Origin: Bradyrhizobium sp. CCBAU 53351
Lineage (GTDB): Bacteria; Pseudomonadota; Alphaproteobacteria; Rhizobiales; Xanthobacteraceae
Assembly: GCF_015291745.1 (NCBI RefSeq)
Contig: NZ_CP030059.1
Coordinates: 4,925,501 to 4,989,500, forward strand
Length of the DNA stretch: 64,000 bases
Reading direction: 5' to 3'
Shown here: one piece after another, positions 53,247 to 62,422 of the stretch
Layout of the letters: each line of letters opens with the position of its first letter
Numbering within the stretch: the stretch's first letter is position 1
Position numbers and translations under genes: made by a program
Notes under the pieces: model-generated
Database searches by the model: none
What the model saw: the letters and a program-made list of their open reading frames with translations, nothing else
Told to the model about the DNA's origin: nothing

Positions 53247-53535
53247 GTACCGGCTATCGGAGCGTACCCGGGCCGATCTGATCGACATTTACGATTTCAC
53301 CGAGAGCCGCTTCGGAAAGTATCAGGCCGAAGCCTATTATGCAGGCCTGATCCGCTCGTTCGGACGTCTCGCCGATTTCCCTCTCATCGGCCAGCAAGTG
53401 GACGAACTCGCGGTCGGCTACCCACGTTTCCGCTTCCCATCCCATCTGATCTTCTACACGATGCAGACCGACCACGTCGAAATCCGCGCCGTCCTTCACG
53501 GTGCGCAAGACATCAGACCGCAACTATTCGACTAA
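53239..53535 (+). CDS. ParE/RelE-superfamily toxin
   Basis: 98 residues with the ParE pattern YRLSERTRADLIDIYDFTESRFG, then LADFPLIGQQVDEL, and the C-terminal beta strands FRFPSHLIFYTM and VEIRAVLHGAQDI. ParE proteins poison DNA gyrase; RelE relatives cleave mRNA. The residues favour ParE (the R in VEIRAVLH and no catalytic RelE set). Translationally coupled to the preceding antitoxin. Confidence 0.85.
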   Translation: MAEYRLSERTRADLIDIYDFTESRFGKYQAEAYYAGLIRSFGRLADFPLIGQQVDELAVGYPRFRFPSHLIFYTMQTDHVEIRAVLHGAQDIRPQLFD

Positions 53536-53554
53536 ACGAATGACGAGACCAGCC

Positions 53555-54622
53555 ATGCTCTACACCCCTCCCCCTGTTGATCCCAAGGCGCCGCCGGTGC
53601 GCATCAATCTGCTCTCGGACACGCAGACCAAGCCGACGGCTGCGATGCGCGATGCCATGGCGCGCGCCGAGGTCGGCGACGAGCAGGTCGGCGACGATCC
53701 GACCGTGAATGCGCTGTGCGAGCGCGTTGCGGATCTGCTCGGCAAGGAAGCCGCGGTCTACATGCCCTCGGGCACGATGTGCAACGTCACCGCGACGCTG
53801 GTGCATTGCCGCCCCGGCGACGAGATCCTCGCGCATGAGACCGCGCACATCATCGCCCGCGAAGGCGGCGCGCATGCCGCGATCGGCGGCTTCCAGGTCA
53901 CGCAGCTCAAGGGACCCGACGGCCAGTTCACGCCGGAAACCTTTCGCAAGGCGCTGCATCCGCGCACGCGCTACCAGCCGCCGCAGACCGTCGTGAGCGT
54001 CGAGCAGACCGCCAACATCGGCGGCGGCACGATCTGGAAGAAGGCCGCGCTCGACGAGATCGTCGCGATTGCCAAGCAGCATGGCCTCGTCACTCACATG
54101 GACGGCGCGCGCCTGCTCAATGCCACCGTCGCCAGTGGTATCTCTCCGCGCGACATGACCGCCGGCTGGGACTCGGCCTGGATCGATTTCTCCAAGGGCC
54201 TCGGCGCGCCGATCGGCGGCGTGCTCGCAGGCTCGCGCACCTTCATCGACGCGGTCTGGCAGTGGAAGCAGCGTCTCGGCGGCTCGATGCGCCAGGCCGG
54301 AATCTGCGCCGCCGCCTGCATCTACGCGCTCGACCACCACGTCGACCGCCTCGCCGACGACCATGCCAATGCACAGGCCCTCGCCCGCGGGCTGTCGCAG
54401 ATCGCAGGGATCGAGGTGCAGGAGCCCGAGACCAACCTCGTGTTCTTCAAGCCCGACGGCGCCGGCATTGCCGGCGACAAGATGGTCGCGGCGCTGCGCC
54501 AGCGCGGCGTCACGCTCGCGATGATGGACGGACGCATCCGCGCCTGCACCCATCTCGACGTCGACGCGGGCCAGATCGAGGAGACGATCGGCTACGTGCG
54601 CGAGATCGTGCGCGGAGCGTAA
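53555..54622 (+). CDS. Low-specificity L-threonine aldolase-like PLP enzyme
   Basis: 355-residue fold-type I PLP enzyme of the beta-eliminating-lyase/threonine-aldolase group: NLLSDTQTKPTAAMRDAMARAEVGDEQVGDDPTVN (split), then YMPSGTMCN and HMDGARLLNA. The PLP lysine is in the conserved DFSKGLGAP. Probably splits L-threonine or allo-threonine to glycine and acetaldehyde. ATG 53555 begins it; an in-frame ATG five codons earlier is possible. Confidence 0.92.
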   Translation: MLYTPPPVDPKAPPVRINLLSDTQTKPTAAMRDAMARAEVGDEQVGDDPTVNALCERVADLLGKEAAVYMPSGTMCNVTATLVHCRPGDEILAHETAHIIAREGGAHAAIGGFQVTQLKGPDGQFTPETFRKALHPRTRYQPPQTVVSVEQTANIGGGTIWKKAALDEIVAIAKQHGLVTHMDGARLLNATVASGISPRDMTAGWDSAWIDFSKGLGAPIGGVLAGSRTFIDAVWQWKQRLGGSMRQAGICAAACIYALDHHVDRLADDHANAQALARGLSQIAGIEVQEPETNLVFFKPDGAGIAGDKMVAALRQRGVTLAMMDGRIRACTHLDVDAGQIEETIGYVREIVRGA

Positions 54623-54632
54623 TTGAGCTGCC

Positions 54633-54715
54633 GTAGCCCGGATCGAGCGCAAGCATAATCCGGGTCATCTTTCGGCGGCAGACTCCCGGATTGCGTCGCG
54701 CTCCATCCGGGCTAC
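54633..54715. repeat. Intergenic palindromic repeat, family C copy 2
   Basis: GTAGCCCGGATCGAGCGCAAGC-ATAATCCGGG left arm and CCCGGATTGCGTCGCGCTCCATCCGGGCTAC right arm, the same family as 43958-44030, between convergent genes. Confidence 0.8.
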
Positions 54716-54729
54716 GAAGCCATCCGCGC

Positions 54730-55992
54730 TCACCGCCCCATCGCCTGATAGATCAGCGTCTTCAGCGCCAATTGAATCCGGCCGCGCTGCGAGGGCGTCT
54801 GCACCATGAAGATCCCGAACAGATCGTCTTCGGGATCGATGAAGAAGAAGGTGCCGCCGACGCCGTCCCAGCGATATTCGCCCAGTGGCCATGACGTCCC
54901 CGGCGGCACCGAGGTGCGCACGGCGAAGCCGAGGCCGAAGCCGGAACTGCCGCCCGGATAATAGTTCTGGTCGCGCCCGATGTTGGTTTCGGGGCCGACG
55001 TGATCCGACGCCATCAGCGCAATGGTCTCGGGCTTGAGATAGCGCCGGCCTTCATACGTGCCGCCATTCAGCAGCATCTGCGCGAACCGCGCATAGTCGC
55101 CGACCGTGCCGACCAGGCCGGCGCCGCCCGATTCCCAGGTCACGGGCCGCCTGACGTCGCGCATCTGCGTCGTCGGACTGATGTTGCGGTCCTCCGGCAT
55201 CGGCTCGGCGATACGCGGAAACTTGGCGGCATCGGCGACGTGAAACGCGGTTTCGCTCATGCCGAGCGGATCGAGCAGCCTTTCCTTCTCGAACTGGAAC
55301 AGCGTCTTGCCCGAGATGATTTCGACAACGCGGCCGAGCACGTCGGTGGCAAAGCCGTAGTCCCACACCGTGCCCGGCTGCTCGGCGAGCGGCAGCGTCG
55401 CAAGCTTCGCGACGAAATCGGCGTTGGACAGATCGCTATTGAAGAGATCGGCCACAGCATAGAGCTCGCGCACCCTACTGCCGCCCGTGGCTCCGTAGGG
55501 CAGGCCCGCTGTATGACGCAGCAGATCCTTGATCGTGACGGGACGCTGTTGCGGCTCCAGCGTGAGCGCAACCTTGTCCGCCGTGCCCCTCCTCTCGACG
55601 CCGACCTTCATCTCGGCAAAAGCCGGAATGTACTTTGCGACGGGATCCTCGAGCGCGAGCCTGCCCTCTTCGACCAGCATCATCGTCATCACCGACGTGA
55701 TCGGCTTCGACATCGAATAGAGGCGGAAGATCGTATCCGCGCTCATCGGGATGGCGGTGGCGACGTCGCGGACGCCGAAATTCTCGCAATAGACCGACTT
55801 GCCGTGCTGCTGCAGCAGCAGGATGGCGCCGGGGATCTTCCCGGTCGCGACCTCGTTCCTGATGTAGGTGGAGACCGTCGCCAGCCCTTCGGCCGAGAGC
55901 GTGCGGGCAGCACGCGTCTCGGAGCCGGCCTTCGCACCGGCCACCCCGACCAGAAGAACGAGCGCCGCGAGAAAGGCGCGGCGCCTGCTCAT
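54730..55992 (-). CDS. Secreted serine hydrolase (beta-lactamase/esterase VIII family), paralogue 2
   Basis: 420-residue penicillin-binding-protein-fold hydrolase with an N-terminal signal peptide (RRRAFLAALVLLVGVAGAKA). The SxxK motif is S93-M-S-K96 in LYSMSKPITS, with tyrosine in WDYGFATDV as the second motif. Family VIII esterases and PBP4*-type peptidases share it. It directly follows a paralogue with one base between the genes. The substrate, ester or peptide, is unknown. Confidence 0.87.
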   Translation of the reverse strand: MSRRRAFLAALVLLVGVAGAKAGSETRAARTLSAEGLATVSTYIRNEVATGKIPGAILLLQQHGKSVYCENFGVRDVATAIPMSADTIFRLYSMSKPITSVMTMMLVEEGRLALEDPVAKYIPAFAEMKVGVERRGTADKVALTLEPQQRPVTIKDLLRHTAGLPYGATGGSRVRELYAVADLFNSDLSNADFVAKLATLPLAEQPGTVWDYGFATDVLGRVVEIISGKTLFQFEKERLLDPLGMSETAFHVADAAKFPRIAEPMPEDRNISPTTQMRDVRRPVTWESGGAGLVGTVGDYARFAQMLLNGGTYEGRRYLKPETIALMASDHVGPETNIGRDQNYYPGGSSGFGLGFAVRTSVPPGTSWPLGEYRWDGVGGTFFFIDPEDDLFGIFMVQTPSQRGRIQLALKTLIYQAMGR

Positions 55993-55993
55993 G

Positions 55994-57280
55994 TCACTTC
56001 TCCATGGCTTCGTAGACCAGCTGCTTCAAGGTCCGCTGCACGCGCTGGCGCTCGGTCGGGGTCTGCTCCAGCAGCACGAAGAACATGTCCTGCTTGGGAT
56101 CGATCACGAAATAGCAGCCGGACGCGCCGTCCCACTTCAATTCACCGAGGTCGCCGGGCGGCGGCGGCTTGGCGTTGCCGGGATCGGTGCGGACCGCGAG
56201 CCCGAGGCCGAAGCCGAAACCGTCGCCGGGGAAGTAGAAATAATCGCGATCGACGCCGGAGCCCGGGCCGATCTGGTCGGTGGTCATCAGCTTGAACGTC
56301 GCGGGCTTGAGGATGGTCTTGCCGTCGAGGCTGCCGCCATTGAGCAGCATCTGCGCGAAGCGCTCATAGTCGGCCATGGTCGTGACCATGCCGCCACTGG
56401 CGAACTGGATCTTCTTGACGACGGTCGGATCGTTGATCCGGCCGACCCGGAAATCGGCATCGTTCGGCACCGGCTGCGCCATCAGCTTCTGCTTCTCGGG
56501 GGCGGTGACGAAGAAGCCGGTGTCGACCATGCCGAGCGGATCGAGCAGCTTCTCCCGCATGATGTCGATCAGCGGCTTGCCGGCCGCAATCTCCATCACG
56601 CGGGCCAGGACGTCGGTGGAATGGCCATATTGCCAGAGCGCGCCCGGCTGGTTGTGCAACGGCAGTTTCGCGATGCGCTCGGCGAACTCGGCAAGATCGA
56701 AATCGCCGGCATAAATGTTAGCGTCGCGATACGCCTTGCGGACCAGGCTGTCGCCATAGAAGCCATAGGTGATGCCCGAGGTGTGCGTCATCAGATCGTG
56801 CACCGTCATCGGCCGGTTGGGCGGCACCAGCTCGAGCGACTTGGTGCCGTCCTCGGCCTTCTTCTCGACGCCGACCTTCACATTGGCGAAGGACGGAATG
56901 TATTTCGAGACGGGATCATCGAGCTTGATCTTGCCATCTTCGACCAATTGCATCGCGACGACGGAGGTGATCGCCTTGGACATCGAGAACAGGCGGAAGA
57001 TGGTCTTGTCGGTGATCGGCGCCTTGCTGACCACATCCTGCACGCCGAAGGCTTCGTGATAGACCGGCTTGCCGTGCTGCCGGATCAGGACAGTTGCGCC
57101 GGCGATCTTGCCGGTCGCGACCTCGTTCTTGAAGAACTCGCTGATCCTGCCGAGCTTGTCCTGGTTGAAATGCGCCCCCGCCGGAATCTCGTAAGTGCCC
57201 TCCGCCCGCGCCAGCGACATCGCGCCAAGCGACACCAGCGCGCCACAAACCAGCACACGCAGTCCAGACTTTGAAATCAT
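55994..57280 (-). CDS. Secreted serine hydrolase (beta-lactamase/esterase VIII family), paralogue 1
   Basis: 428 residues: signal peptide SGLRVLVCGALVSLGAMSLARA, active serine S99 in FSMSKAITS and the tyrosine motif WQYGHSTDV. Sequence runs parallel to the downstream gene for the whole length (NEVATGKI, QHGK, DPVSKYIPSFA versus DPVAKYIPAFA), so this is a tandem duplication. ATG 57280 with GGGGAGGGGAT is favoured over an in-frame start 29 codons earlier. The gene is 43 bases downstream of the macro-domain gene. Confidence 0.87.
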   Translation of the reverse strand: MISKSGLRVLVCGALVSLGAMSLARAEGTYEIPAGAHFNQDKLGRISEFFKNEVATGKIAGATVLIRQHGKPVYHEAFGVQDVVSKAPITDKTIFRLFSMSKAITSVVAMQLVEDGKIKLDDPVSKYIPSFANVKVGVEKKAEDGTKSLELVPPNRPMTVHDLMTHTSGITYGFYGDSLVRKAYRDANIYAGDFDLAEFAERIAKLPLHNQPGALWQYGHSTDVLARVMEIAAGKPLIDIMREKLLDPLGMVDTGFFVTAPEKQKLMAQPVPNDADFRVGRINDPTVVKKIQFASGGMVTTMADYERFAQMLLNGGSLDGKTILKPATFKLMTTDQIGPGSGVDRDYFYFPGDGFGFGLGLAVRTDPGNAKPPPPGDLGELKWDGASGCYFVIDPKQDMFFVLLEQTPTERQRVQRTLKQLVYEAMEK

Positions 57281-57323
57281 ATCCCCTCCCCGGAACATGG
57301 TCCGGCGGAGTGTACCGACCGCT

Positions 57324-57878
57324 TCAGTCGGCACAAGGGCCGGCGTGGCGAGCAAGCGCCTCGGCATGGAGTTTGGCGCCTGGCTCCGCGAAGCAGCAGA
57401 ACACGACCCGGGTTACGGACGGCGCAGCCGTCAGGCCCTCGATCGTCGTGCGCACGGCGATGTCGGCAGCCCGGTCGGCTGGAAAACGGAAAACGCCGGT
57501 CGAAATTGCGGGGAATGCCACCGAGGTCAGCCTGTGCGTCCCGCACAGCTCCAACGAACGGCGATAGTAGGAGGCGAGCAGGCCATCCTCGCCGATCGTG
57601 CCGCCGTTCCAGACCGGCCCGACGGTGTGGATCACATGGGAAGCCTTGAGCCGGTAGCCCCCGGTGATCTTGGCATCGCCGGTCTTGCAGCCGTGGAGCG
57701 TGCGGCATTCGGCAACCAGATCGGGGCCGGCTGCCCGATGGATCGCGCCATCCACGCCGCCCCCGCCAAGGAGCGACGTATTGGCGGCGTTGACGATGGC
57801 GTCAACGCTCAGTGTGGTGATGTCGGCAACAATGACCTCGAGCACCGCGCCGCCAATCCGGCGCGTCGGCACGGTCAC
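57324..57878 (-). CDS. Macro-domain protein (ADP-ribose binding/de-ADP-ribosylation)
   Basis: 184-residue macrodomain: [34 protein letters not shown] (split), then HTVGPVW and [12 protein letters not shown]. These form the ADP-ribose pocket as in E. coli YmdB and human MacroD, which hydrolyse O-acetyl-ADP-ribose or ADP-ribosylated proteins. The GTG at 57878 starts it two bases after the glutaredoxin stop, so both are co-transcribed. The frame is open further up but has no similarity there. Confidence 0.87.
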   Translation of the reverse strand: MTVPTRRIGGAVLEVIVADITTLSVDAIVNAANTSLLGGGGVDGAIHRAAGPDLVAECRTLHGCKTGDAKITGGYRLKASHVIHTVGPVWNGGTIGEDGLLASYYRRSLELCGTHRLTSVAFPAISTGVFRFPADRAADIAVRTTIEGLTAAPSVTRVVFCCFAEPGAKLHAEALARHAGPCAD

Positions 57879-57880
57879 GA

Positions 57881-58207
57881 TCAGGCAGCGACGACGACGC
57901 CCTTCTCCGAGAACAGCTGCTGCAGTTCGCCAGCCTGGAACATCTCGCGGACGATGTCGCAGCCGCCTACGAACTCGCCCTTCACATAGAGCTGCGGGAT
58001 GGTCGGCCAATTGGAGAAGGTCTTGATGCCGTTACGCAGTTCTGCGGATTCGAGAACGTTGAGGCCCTTATAGCCGACGCCGATATGGTCGAGGATCTGG
58101 ACGACCTGGCCGGAGAAACCGCACTGCGGAAATTGCGGCGTGCCCTTCATGAACAGAACCACGTCGTTCGACTTCACTTCGTTTGCGATGAATTCCTCGA
58201 TGCTCAT
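57881..58207 (-). CDS. grxD: Monothiol glutaredoxin (CGFS type)
   Basis: 108-residue Grx4 that carries a glutathione-ligated [2Fe-2S] cluster for iron-sulfur trafficking. The CGFS motif is in [34 protein letters not shown] holds the glutathione site. ATG 58207 with AAGGA upstream. Its usual partner BolA is encoded at 62012, 4 kb away on the same strand, with other genes in between. Confidence 0.95.
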   Translation of the reverse strand: MSIEEFIANEVKSNDVVLFMKGTPQFPQCGFSGQVVQILDHIGVGYKGLNVLESAELRNGIKTFSNWPTIPQLYVKGEFVGGCDIVREMFQAGELQQLFSEKGVVVAA

Positions 58208-58508
58208 ATCCGTGTCCTTTTGGGGCGAAGCCCTCACCGATCGCTTCGGGCTGGCTCTGCCGATCTAACCCGATACCTGCCTATATATGTAGCCCAAACC
58301 GTTGTGCATCCAAAGTAAAATGGCGGCGACAAGCTCCACGGTGGCCGGCTTGACCCCAGCGGGCCCCAAGCCTGTCCATAGGCTGATGACATCAATATCA
58401 TCGCCCTAGAGGACTTTCATACCGTAACGGAGCCCCTATCTAGGACGAACCCTGGTTTTGGAACCGGGCAACGCCAACAACGTTCTCTTGTCCTGTCTGG
58501 AGAAAAAC
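58208..58508. other. Intergenic region between divergent grxD and egtB
   Basis: About 300 bases. It should hold both divergent promoters. TATATATGTA near 58281 is a candidate -10 region. I found no strong operator or riboswitch and no gene. Confidence 0.4.
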
Positions 58509-59753
58509 GTGACGAAACAAGCCTCCGCTACGGCCACTGCCCCGCTTTCGTCATTGTCCGGTCAGGGCGGCCTCGCCCAGAGGCTTCAGGACGCATATCT
58601 TGCCGTCCGCAATGAGACCGAACGTCGGGCCGCGCCGCTTTCGCCTGAGGACCAGCAGATCCAGTCCATGCCGGATGCCAGCCCGACGAAATGGCATCGG
58701 GCGCATACCACCTGGTTCTGGGAGCAATTCCTGCTCGGCGAGCACGCCGCGGGCTATCGGCCCTTCCACCCCGATTTCGCGTTCCTGTTCAATTCCTATT
58801 ACGTCAGCGCCGGCCCGCGTCATGCGCGCAATCATCGCGGCGACATCACCCGTCCCAGCGCCGACGAAGTCGGTGCCTATCGCAGACATGTCGATGCGGC
58901 CGTCGTCAAATTCTTCCGCGAGACCGGCGCGGACAAGCTTCGCGAGATCGCGCCGCTGGTCGAGGTCGGGCTGAACCACGAGCAGCAGCATCAGGAATTG
59001 ATGTTCACCGACATCCTGCACGCTTTTGCGCAGAACCCGGTCTATCCGGCCTACGACCCGGACTGGCGCTTTCCCGCCGCGACCCGCACCGGTGATGACT
59101 GGCTGCACCTCAACGAGGGCATCCACACCGTCGGCCATGTCGAGGACAGCTTTCATTTCGACAACGAGAAGCCGGCCCATCGCGCTCTCGTCGGGCCGGT
59201 CAAGGTCGCGCGCAACCTCGTCACCAATGGTGAGTGGCTCGCCTTCATGCGCGACGGCGGCTATCGGACCGCGACGTTGTGGCTGATGGACGGCTTTGCC
59301 GCGGCCAGCAAGGACGACTGGCAGGCGCCCGGCCATTGGCGTGAAGCCGACGGCGGGTGGCAGATGATGACGCTCGCCGGCCTCAGGCCGGTCGATCCCG
59401 ACGCACCGGTCTGCCATGTCAGCTATTACGAGGCCGACGCCTATGCCCGCTGGGCCGGCAAGCATCTGCCGACCGAGATGGAATGGGAGGTCGCGGCCCG
59501 CGCGGGCCAGCTCAACGACGCCTTCGGCATCGTCTGGCAATGGACGCGCAGCTCCTATTCGCCCTACCCGGGCTATCGCGCCGTCGAAGGGGCGCTCGGC
59601 GAGTACAACGGCAAATTCATGGTCAACCAATTGGTGCTGCGCGGCTCCTCGCTTGCAACTCCGGAGGGCCATAGTCGTATCACTTATCGGAACTTCTTCT
59701 ATCCGCACCACCGCTGGCAGTTCACCGGGCTGCGGCTCGCCGACTACGAGTAG
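58509..59753 (+). CDS. egtB: Ergothioneine biosynthesis sulfoxide synthase EgtB
   Basis: 414-residue non-haem iron enzyme joining hercynine to a thiol (gamma-glutamylcysteine or cysteine) with O2. The DinB-like domain supplies the iron ligands: H63 or H66 in KWHRAHTTWF and H157/H161 in LNHEQQHQEL. The C-terminal FGE-sulfatase-like domain has VARNLVTNGEWLAF, PVCHVSYYEADAYARWAGKHLPTEMEWE (split) and GGSSLATP-type ending. GTG 58509 follows CTGGAGAAAAAC; the frame is open upstream. egtD follows by 50 bases. Confidence 0.93.
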   Translation: MTKQASATATAPLSSLSGQGGLAQRLQDAYLAVRNETERRAAPLSPEDQQIQSMPDASPTKWHRAHTTWFWEQFLLGEHAAGYRPFHPDFAFLFNSYYVSAGPRHARNHRGDITRPSADEVGAYRRHVDAAVVKFFRETGADKLREIAPLVEVGLNHEQQHQELMFTDILHAFAQNPVYPAYDPDWRFPAATRTGDDWLHLNEGIHTVGHVEDSFHFDNEKPAHRALVGPVKVARNLVTNGEWLAFMRDGGYRTATLWLMDGFAAASKDDWQAPGHWREADGGWQMMTLAGLRPVDPDAPVCHVSYYEADAYARWAGKHLPTEMEWEVAARAGQLNDAFGIVWQWTRSSYSPYPGYRAVEGALGEYNGKFMVNQLVLRGSSLATPEGHSRITYRNFFYPHHRWQFTGLRLADYE

Positions 59754-59803
59754 AAACTATCCCACGACAAATGCGCGCCGGACAGCGCGTTCAGGAGAGT
59801 ATC

Positions 59804-60775
59804 ATGAATGTGCACGCCAGCGCTTTGGCCGAAGCCCATCTTCCCGACGAGCAGACGACCGCCTTCGCCCGCGAGGCGTTCGAGGACCTCTCGCAGCAGC
59901 CGAAAAAGCTGTCGCCGAAATACTTTTATGACGCGACAGGATCGGAGCTGTTCGAGGCGATCACGAAGCTGCCGGAGTATTATCCGACACGCACCGAGCT
60001 TGCGATCCTGACCGAGCGCGGCCGCGAGATCGCGAAGATCATTCCGGAGCACGCAGCGCTGGTCGAGTTCGGCGCCGGCGCGACCACCAAGGTTCGCCTG
60101 CTTCTGGATCATTGCAAATTCGCGGCCTATGTCCCCGTCGACATCTCCGGCGACTTCCTGAAAGCGCAGGCGAATGGCCTGAAGCGGGATTTCCCTGCGC
60201 TCGGCATCTATCCGGTCGCGGCCGATTTCACCACGCCGTTCGAGCTGCCGAAGGCGGTCGCGTCCATGCCCAAGGTCGGCTTCTTCCCCGGCTCGACCAT
60301 CGGCAATTTCGAGCCGCAGGAGGCGCAGGCCTTCCTGAAGAGCGCACGCAAGATCCTCGGCCGCGGCGCGCAGATGATCATCGGCGCCGACCTCGAGAAG
60401 GACGAGCGCGTGCTCCATGACGCCTACAACGATGCTGCCGGCGTCACCGCGCGCTTCAACCTCAATGTCTTGGTCCGCATCAACCGCGAGCTCGGCGGTA
60501 ATTTCGACCTGTCCGCCTTCACTCATCGCGCGATCTACAACCGCGAGCGGTACCGCATCGAGATGCATCTGATCAGCAAAAAGAGCCAGACCGTCCGCCT
60601 GCTCGGCACCAGTTTCTCGTTCCGCCCGGGCGAGAGCATCCACACCGAGAACAGCTACAAATACAGCCTCGAGCGCTTTTCCGCGCTGGCGCAAGGCGCC
60701 GGCTGGCGAGTGCGCGAAAGCTGGACGGATGCGGCGAAGATGTTCTCGGTGCACGCGCTGGAGGTCGCGGAGTAG
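59804..60775 (+). CDS. egtD: L-histidine N-alpha-methyltransferase EgtD
   Basis: 323-residue SAM-dependent enzyme making hercynine, the first step of ergothioneine synthesis. Typical text: KKLSPKYFYDATGSELFEAITKLPEYYPTRTE (split), the SAM motif LVEFGAGATTK, and FPGSTIGNFEP. The ATG at 59804 follows AGGAGAGTATC. With egtB it makes the minimal two-gene pathway; no egtA, egtC or egtE is nearby, so cysteine may be the sulfur donor and a general lyase the last step. Confidence 0.93.
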   Translation: MNVHASALAEAHLPDEQTTAFAREAFEDLSQQPKKLSPKYFYDATGSELFEAITKLPEYYPTRTELAILTERGREIAKIIPEHAALVEFGAGATTKVRLLLDHCKFAAYVPVDISGDFLKAQANGLKRDFPALGIYPVAADFTTPFELPKAVASMPKVGFFPGSTIGNFEPQEAQAFLKSARKILGRGAQMIIGADLEKDERVLHDAYNDAAGVTARFNLNVLVRINRELGGNFDLSAFTHRAIYNRERYRIEMHLISKKSQTVRLLGTSFSFRPGESIHTENSYKYSLERFSALAQGAGWRVRESWTDAAKMFSVHALEVAE

Positions 60776-60786
60776 GCTTCCCGCGC

Positions 60787-61971
60787 CTACTCCTCGGTTG
60801 CCGGCCCCAGCGACACCGACTCCCACACCGCGACGACTATCATGATCGCGCTGCTGGCGACCGAGAGCCAGAGTGGCGAGAGATCGGCGGCGAACCACCA
60901 TAGCACCAGCAGCAGGATGATGCCGATGCCGTGCGAGAGCTGGAGGAAGCCGCGGATCGCGTGCTTGAACAGGATGGTGCCGACCAGGAATACCAAGGGA
61001 CCGCCGATCGTGCTCACGATGGTCCTGAAGTCGGAATGGCCGGTCGGATGCTTCAGCACCAGCTCATCCGACACCGCAGTCAGAATGATGCCGGCGATGA
61101 TCGGCATGTGCAGATAGGTATAGGCGAGCCGCGCCAGCCGGCCGGATTCGGCGGACTTCGAGATCCGCTCGGCGCCGGCTTCCGCTCCCTTGTGGAAATA
61201 GATCCACCACATGGCGATGGCGCCGACCAGCGCGGAAACGAAGGCAAGGATGTTGGCTGCGGTCCATTCCAGCTCGGCAAAGGTCGCGCCGTTGACGACG
61301 ACGGCCTCGCCCAGCGCGATGATCACGAAGAGGGAGCAGCGCTCGGCCATGTGGCCGCCTTCGACAGCCCAGGCTTCAACCGACGAGAAGCCCAGCTTCG
61401 GCACCCAGAACCGCGCCGCCGGCGAGACGTACTCCCAGGTGACGGCCGCAATCCACAGCCATAGCCGCGTCTCGCCCTCGTATAGGCCGCCTGCGATCCA
61501 CAACACCGCGGAGATCGAGAGCCAGGTCAGGATGCGGATCGCGTTGTGGCGCACCGCAGTCCGATGCCGCGGCGTTGCGAACAGCCAAAAGGCGGTGCGT
61601 CCGAGCTGCATGGTCGCGTAGGCGATCGCAAACCACAGGCCCCGCCCCTCGAATGCGGTCGGGATCGTCGTCGACAGCACGAGGCCGCCCAACATCATGA
61701 GGAAGAGCATGACGCGGACAGGGGTCAGCTCGGGATTGAGCCAATTGGTGACCCAGGCGGTGTAGACCCAGACCCACCACACCGCGAGAAACAACACCGT
61801 GACATGCACCGCGCCGAGCGGCGTGAAATGGTGCAGCAGCGTGTGCGAGACCTGCGTGACCGCGAAGACGAAAACGAGGTCGAAGAACAGCTCGACATTG
61901 GTGACGCGGCTGTGCTGGTTCGGCACGATGACGCGAAACATCGCGCCGCGAGGATTGTCCGCAGCCATCAT
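60787..61971 (-). CDS. Low-temperature-requirement protein A (LtrA) family membrane protein
   Basis: 394 residues, about 10-12 membrane segments. The start RVTNVELFFDLVFVFAVTQVSH and the later SLFVIIALGEAVVV are the LtrA family hallmarks. It begins MMAADNPRGAMFR; the ATG at 61971 or the next one are both possible. The family's biochemical role is not known. It is convergent with egtD at 11 bases. Confidence 0.9.
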   Translation of the reverse strand: MMAADNPRGAMFRVIVPNQHSRVTNVELFFDLVFVFAVTQVSHTLLHHFTPLGAVHVTVLFLAVWWVWVYTAWVTNWLNPELTPVRVMLFLMMLGGLVLSTTIPTAFEGRGLWFAIAYATMQLGRTAFWLFATPRHRTAVRHNAIRILTWLSISAVLWIAGGLYEGETRLWLWIAAVTWEYVSPAARFWVPKLGFSSVEAWAVEGGHMAERCSLFVIIALGEAVVVNGATFAELEWTAANILAFVSALVGAIAMWWIYFHKGAEAGAERISKSAESGRLARLAYTYLHMPIIAGIILTAVSDELVLKHPTGHSDFRTIVSTIGGPLVFLVGTILFKHAIRGFLQLSHGIGIILLLVLWWFAADLSPLWLSVASSAIMIVVAVWESVSLGPATEE

Positions 61972-62011
61972 CCTTCCCCCGTCGCGCGATCAGATCAGGC
62001 AGCCGGTCAGA

Positions 62012-62248
62012 TCAAGCGCCCGGTACGCCGGTTTGCAGCGCCAGCGCGTGCAGCACGCCGCCCATCTGGCCGCGCAGGGACTGATAGACGATCTGGTGCT
62101 GCTGGACGCGGGACTTGCCGCGGAAGGATTCCGAGATCACGGTCGCGGCATAGTGATCGCCGTCCCCGGCGAGGTCACGGATGGTCACCTCGGCATCGGG
62201 GATCGCCGCCTTGATCATCGCCTCGATATCGTGGGCGTCCATGGGCAT
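62012..62248 (-). CDS. BolA family protein
   Basis: 78-residue BolA/IbaG-type protein: DIEAMIKAAIPDAEVTIRDLAGDGDHYAA, then the characteristic VQQHQIVYQSLRGQMG and HALALQT. BolA proteins bind CGFS glutaredoxins through a [2Fe-2S] cluster. Here the histidine in QQHQIVY is the conserved ligand. Its likely partner grxD lies 4 kb downstream on the same strand. Separated by 40 bases from ltrA. Confidence 0.93.
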   Translation of the reverse strand: MPMDAHDIEAMIKAAIPDAEVTIRDLAGDGDHYAATVISESFRGKSRVQQHQIVYQSLRGQMGGVLHALALQTGVPGA

Positions 62249-62422
62249 TCGGGTCGTGCTCCTGTCTCGTCGAATCGCGCCGGGGTCCCCTCGCCGGCTG
62301 GGTCAAACTTAGCGTGAACAGCCTTCTTCGTCACGCATTCCGGCACTATATCCCTGATCCCATCGGGATAAAGGCACGACAAAGTGCCGCGCAAGGCAGA
62401 TCGATCGAAAAGGCGTGACATC

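Noticed and set aside
55000..56295. 431-residue plus-strand frame across the serine hydrolases
   Set aside because: Antisense shadow rich in H, R, E; both minus-strand genes have signal peptides and active-site motifs.
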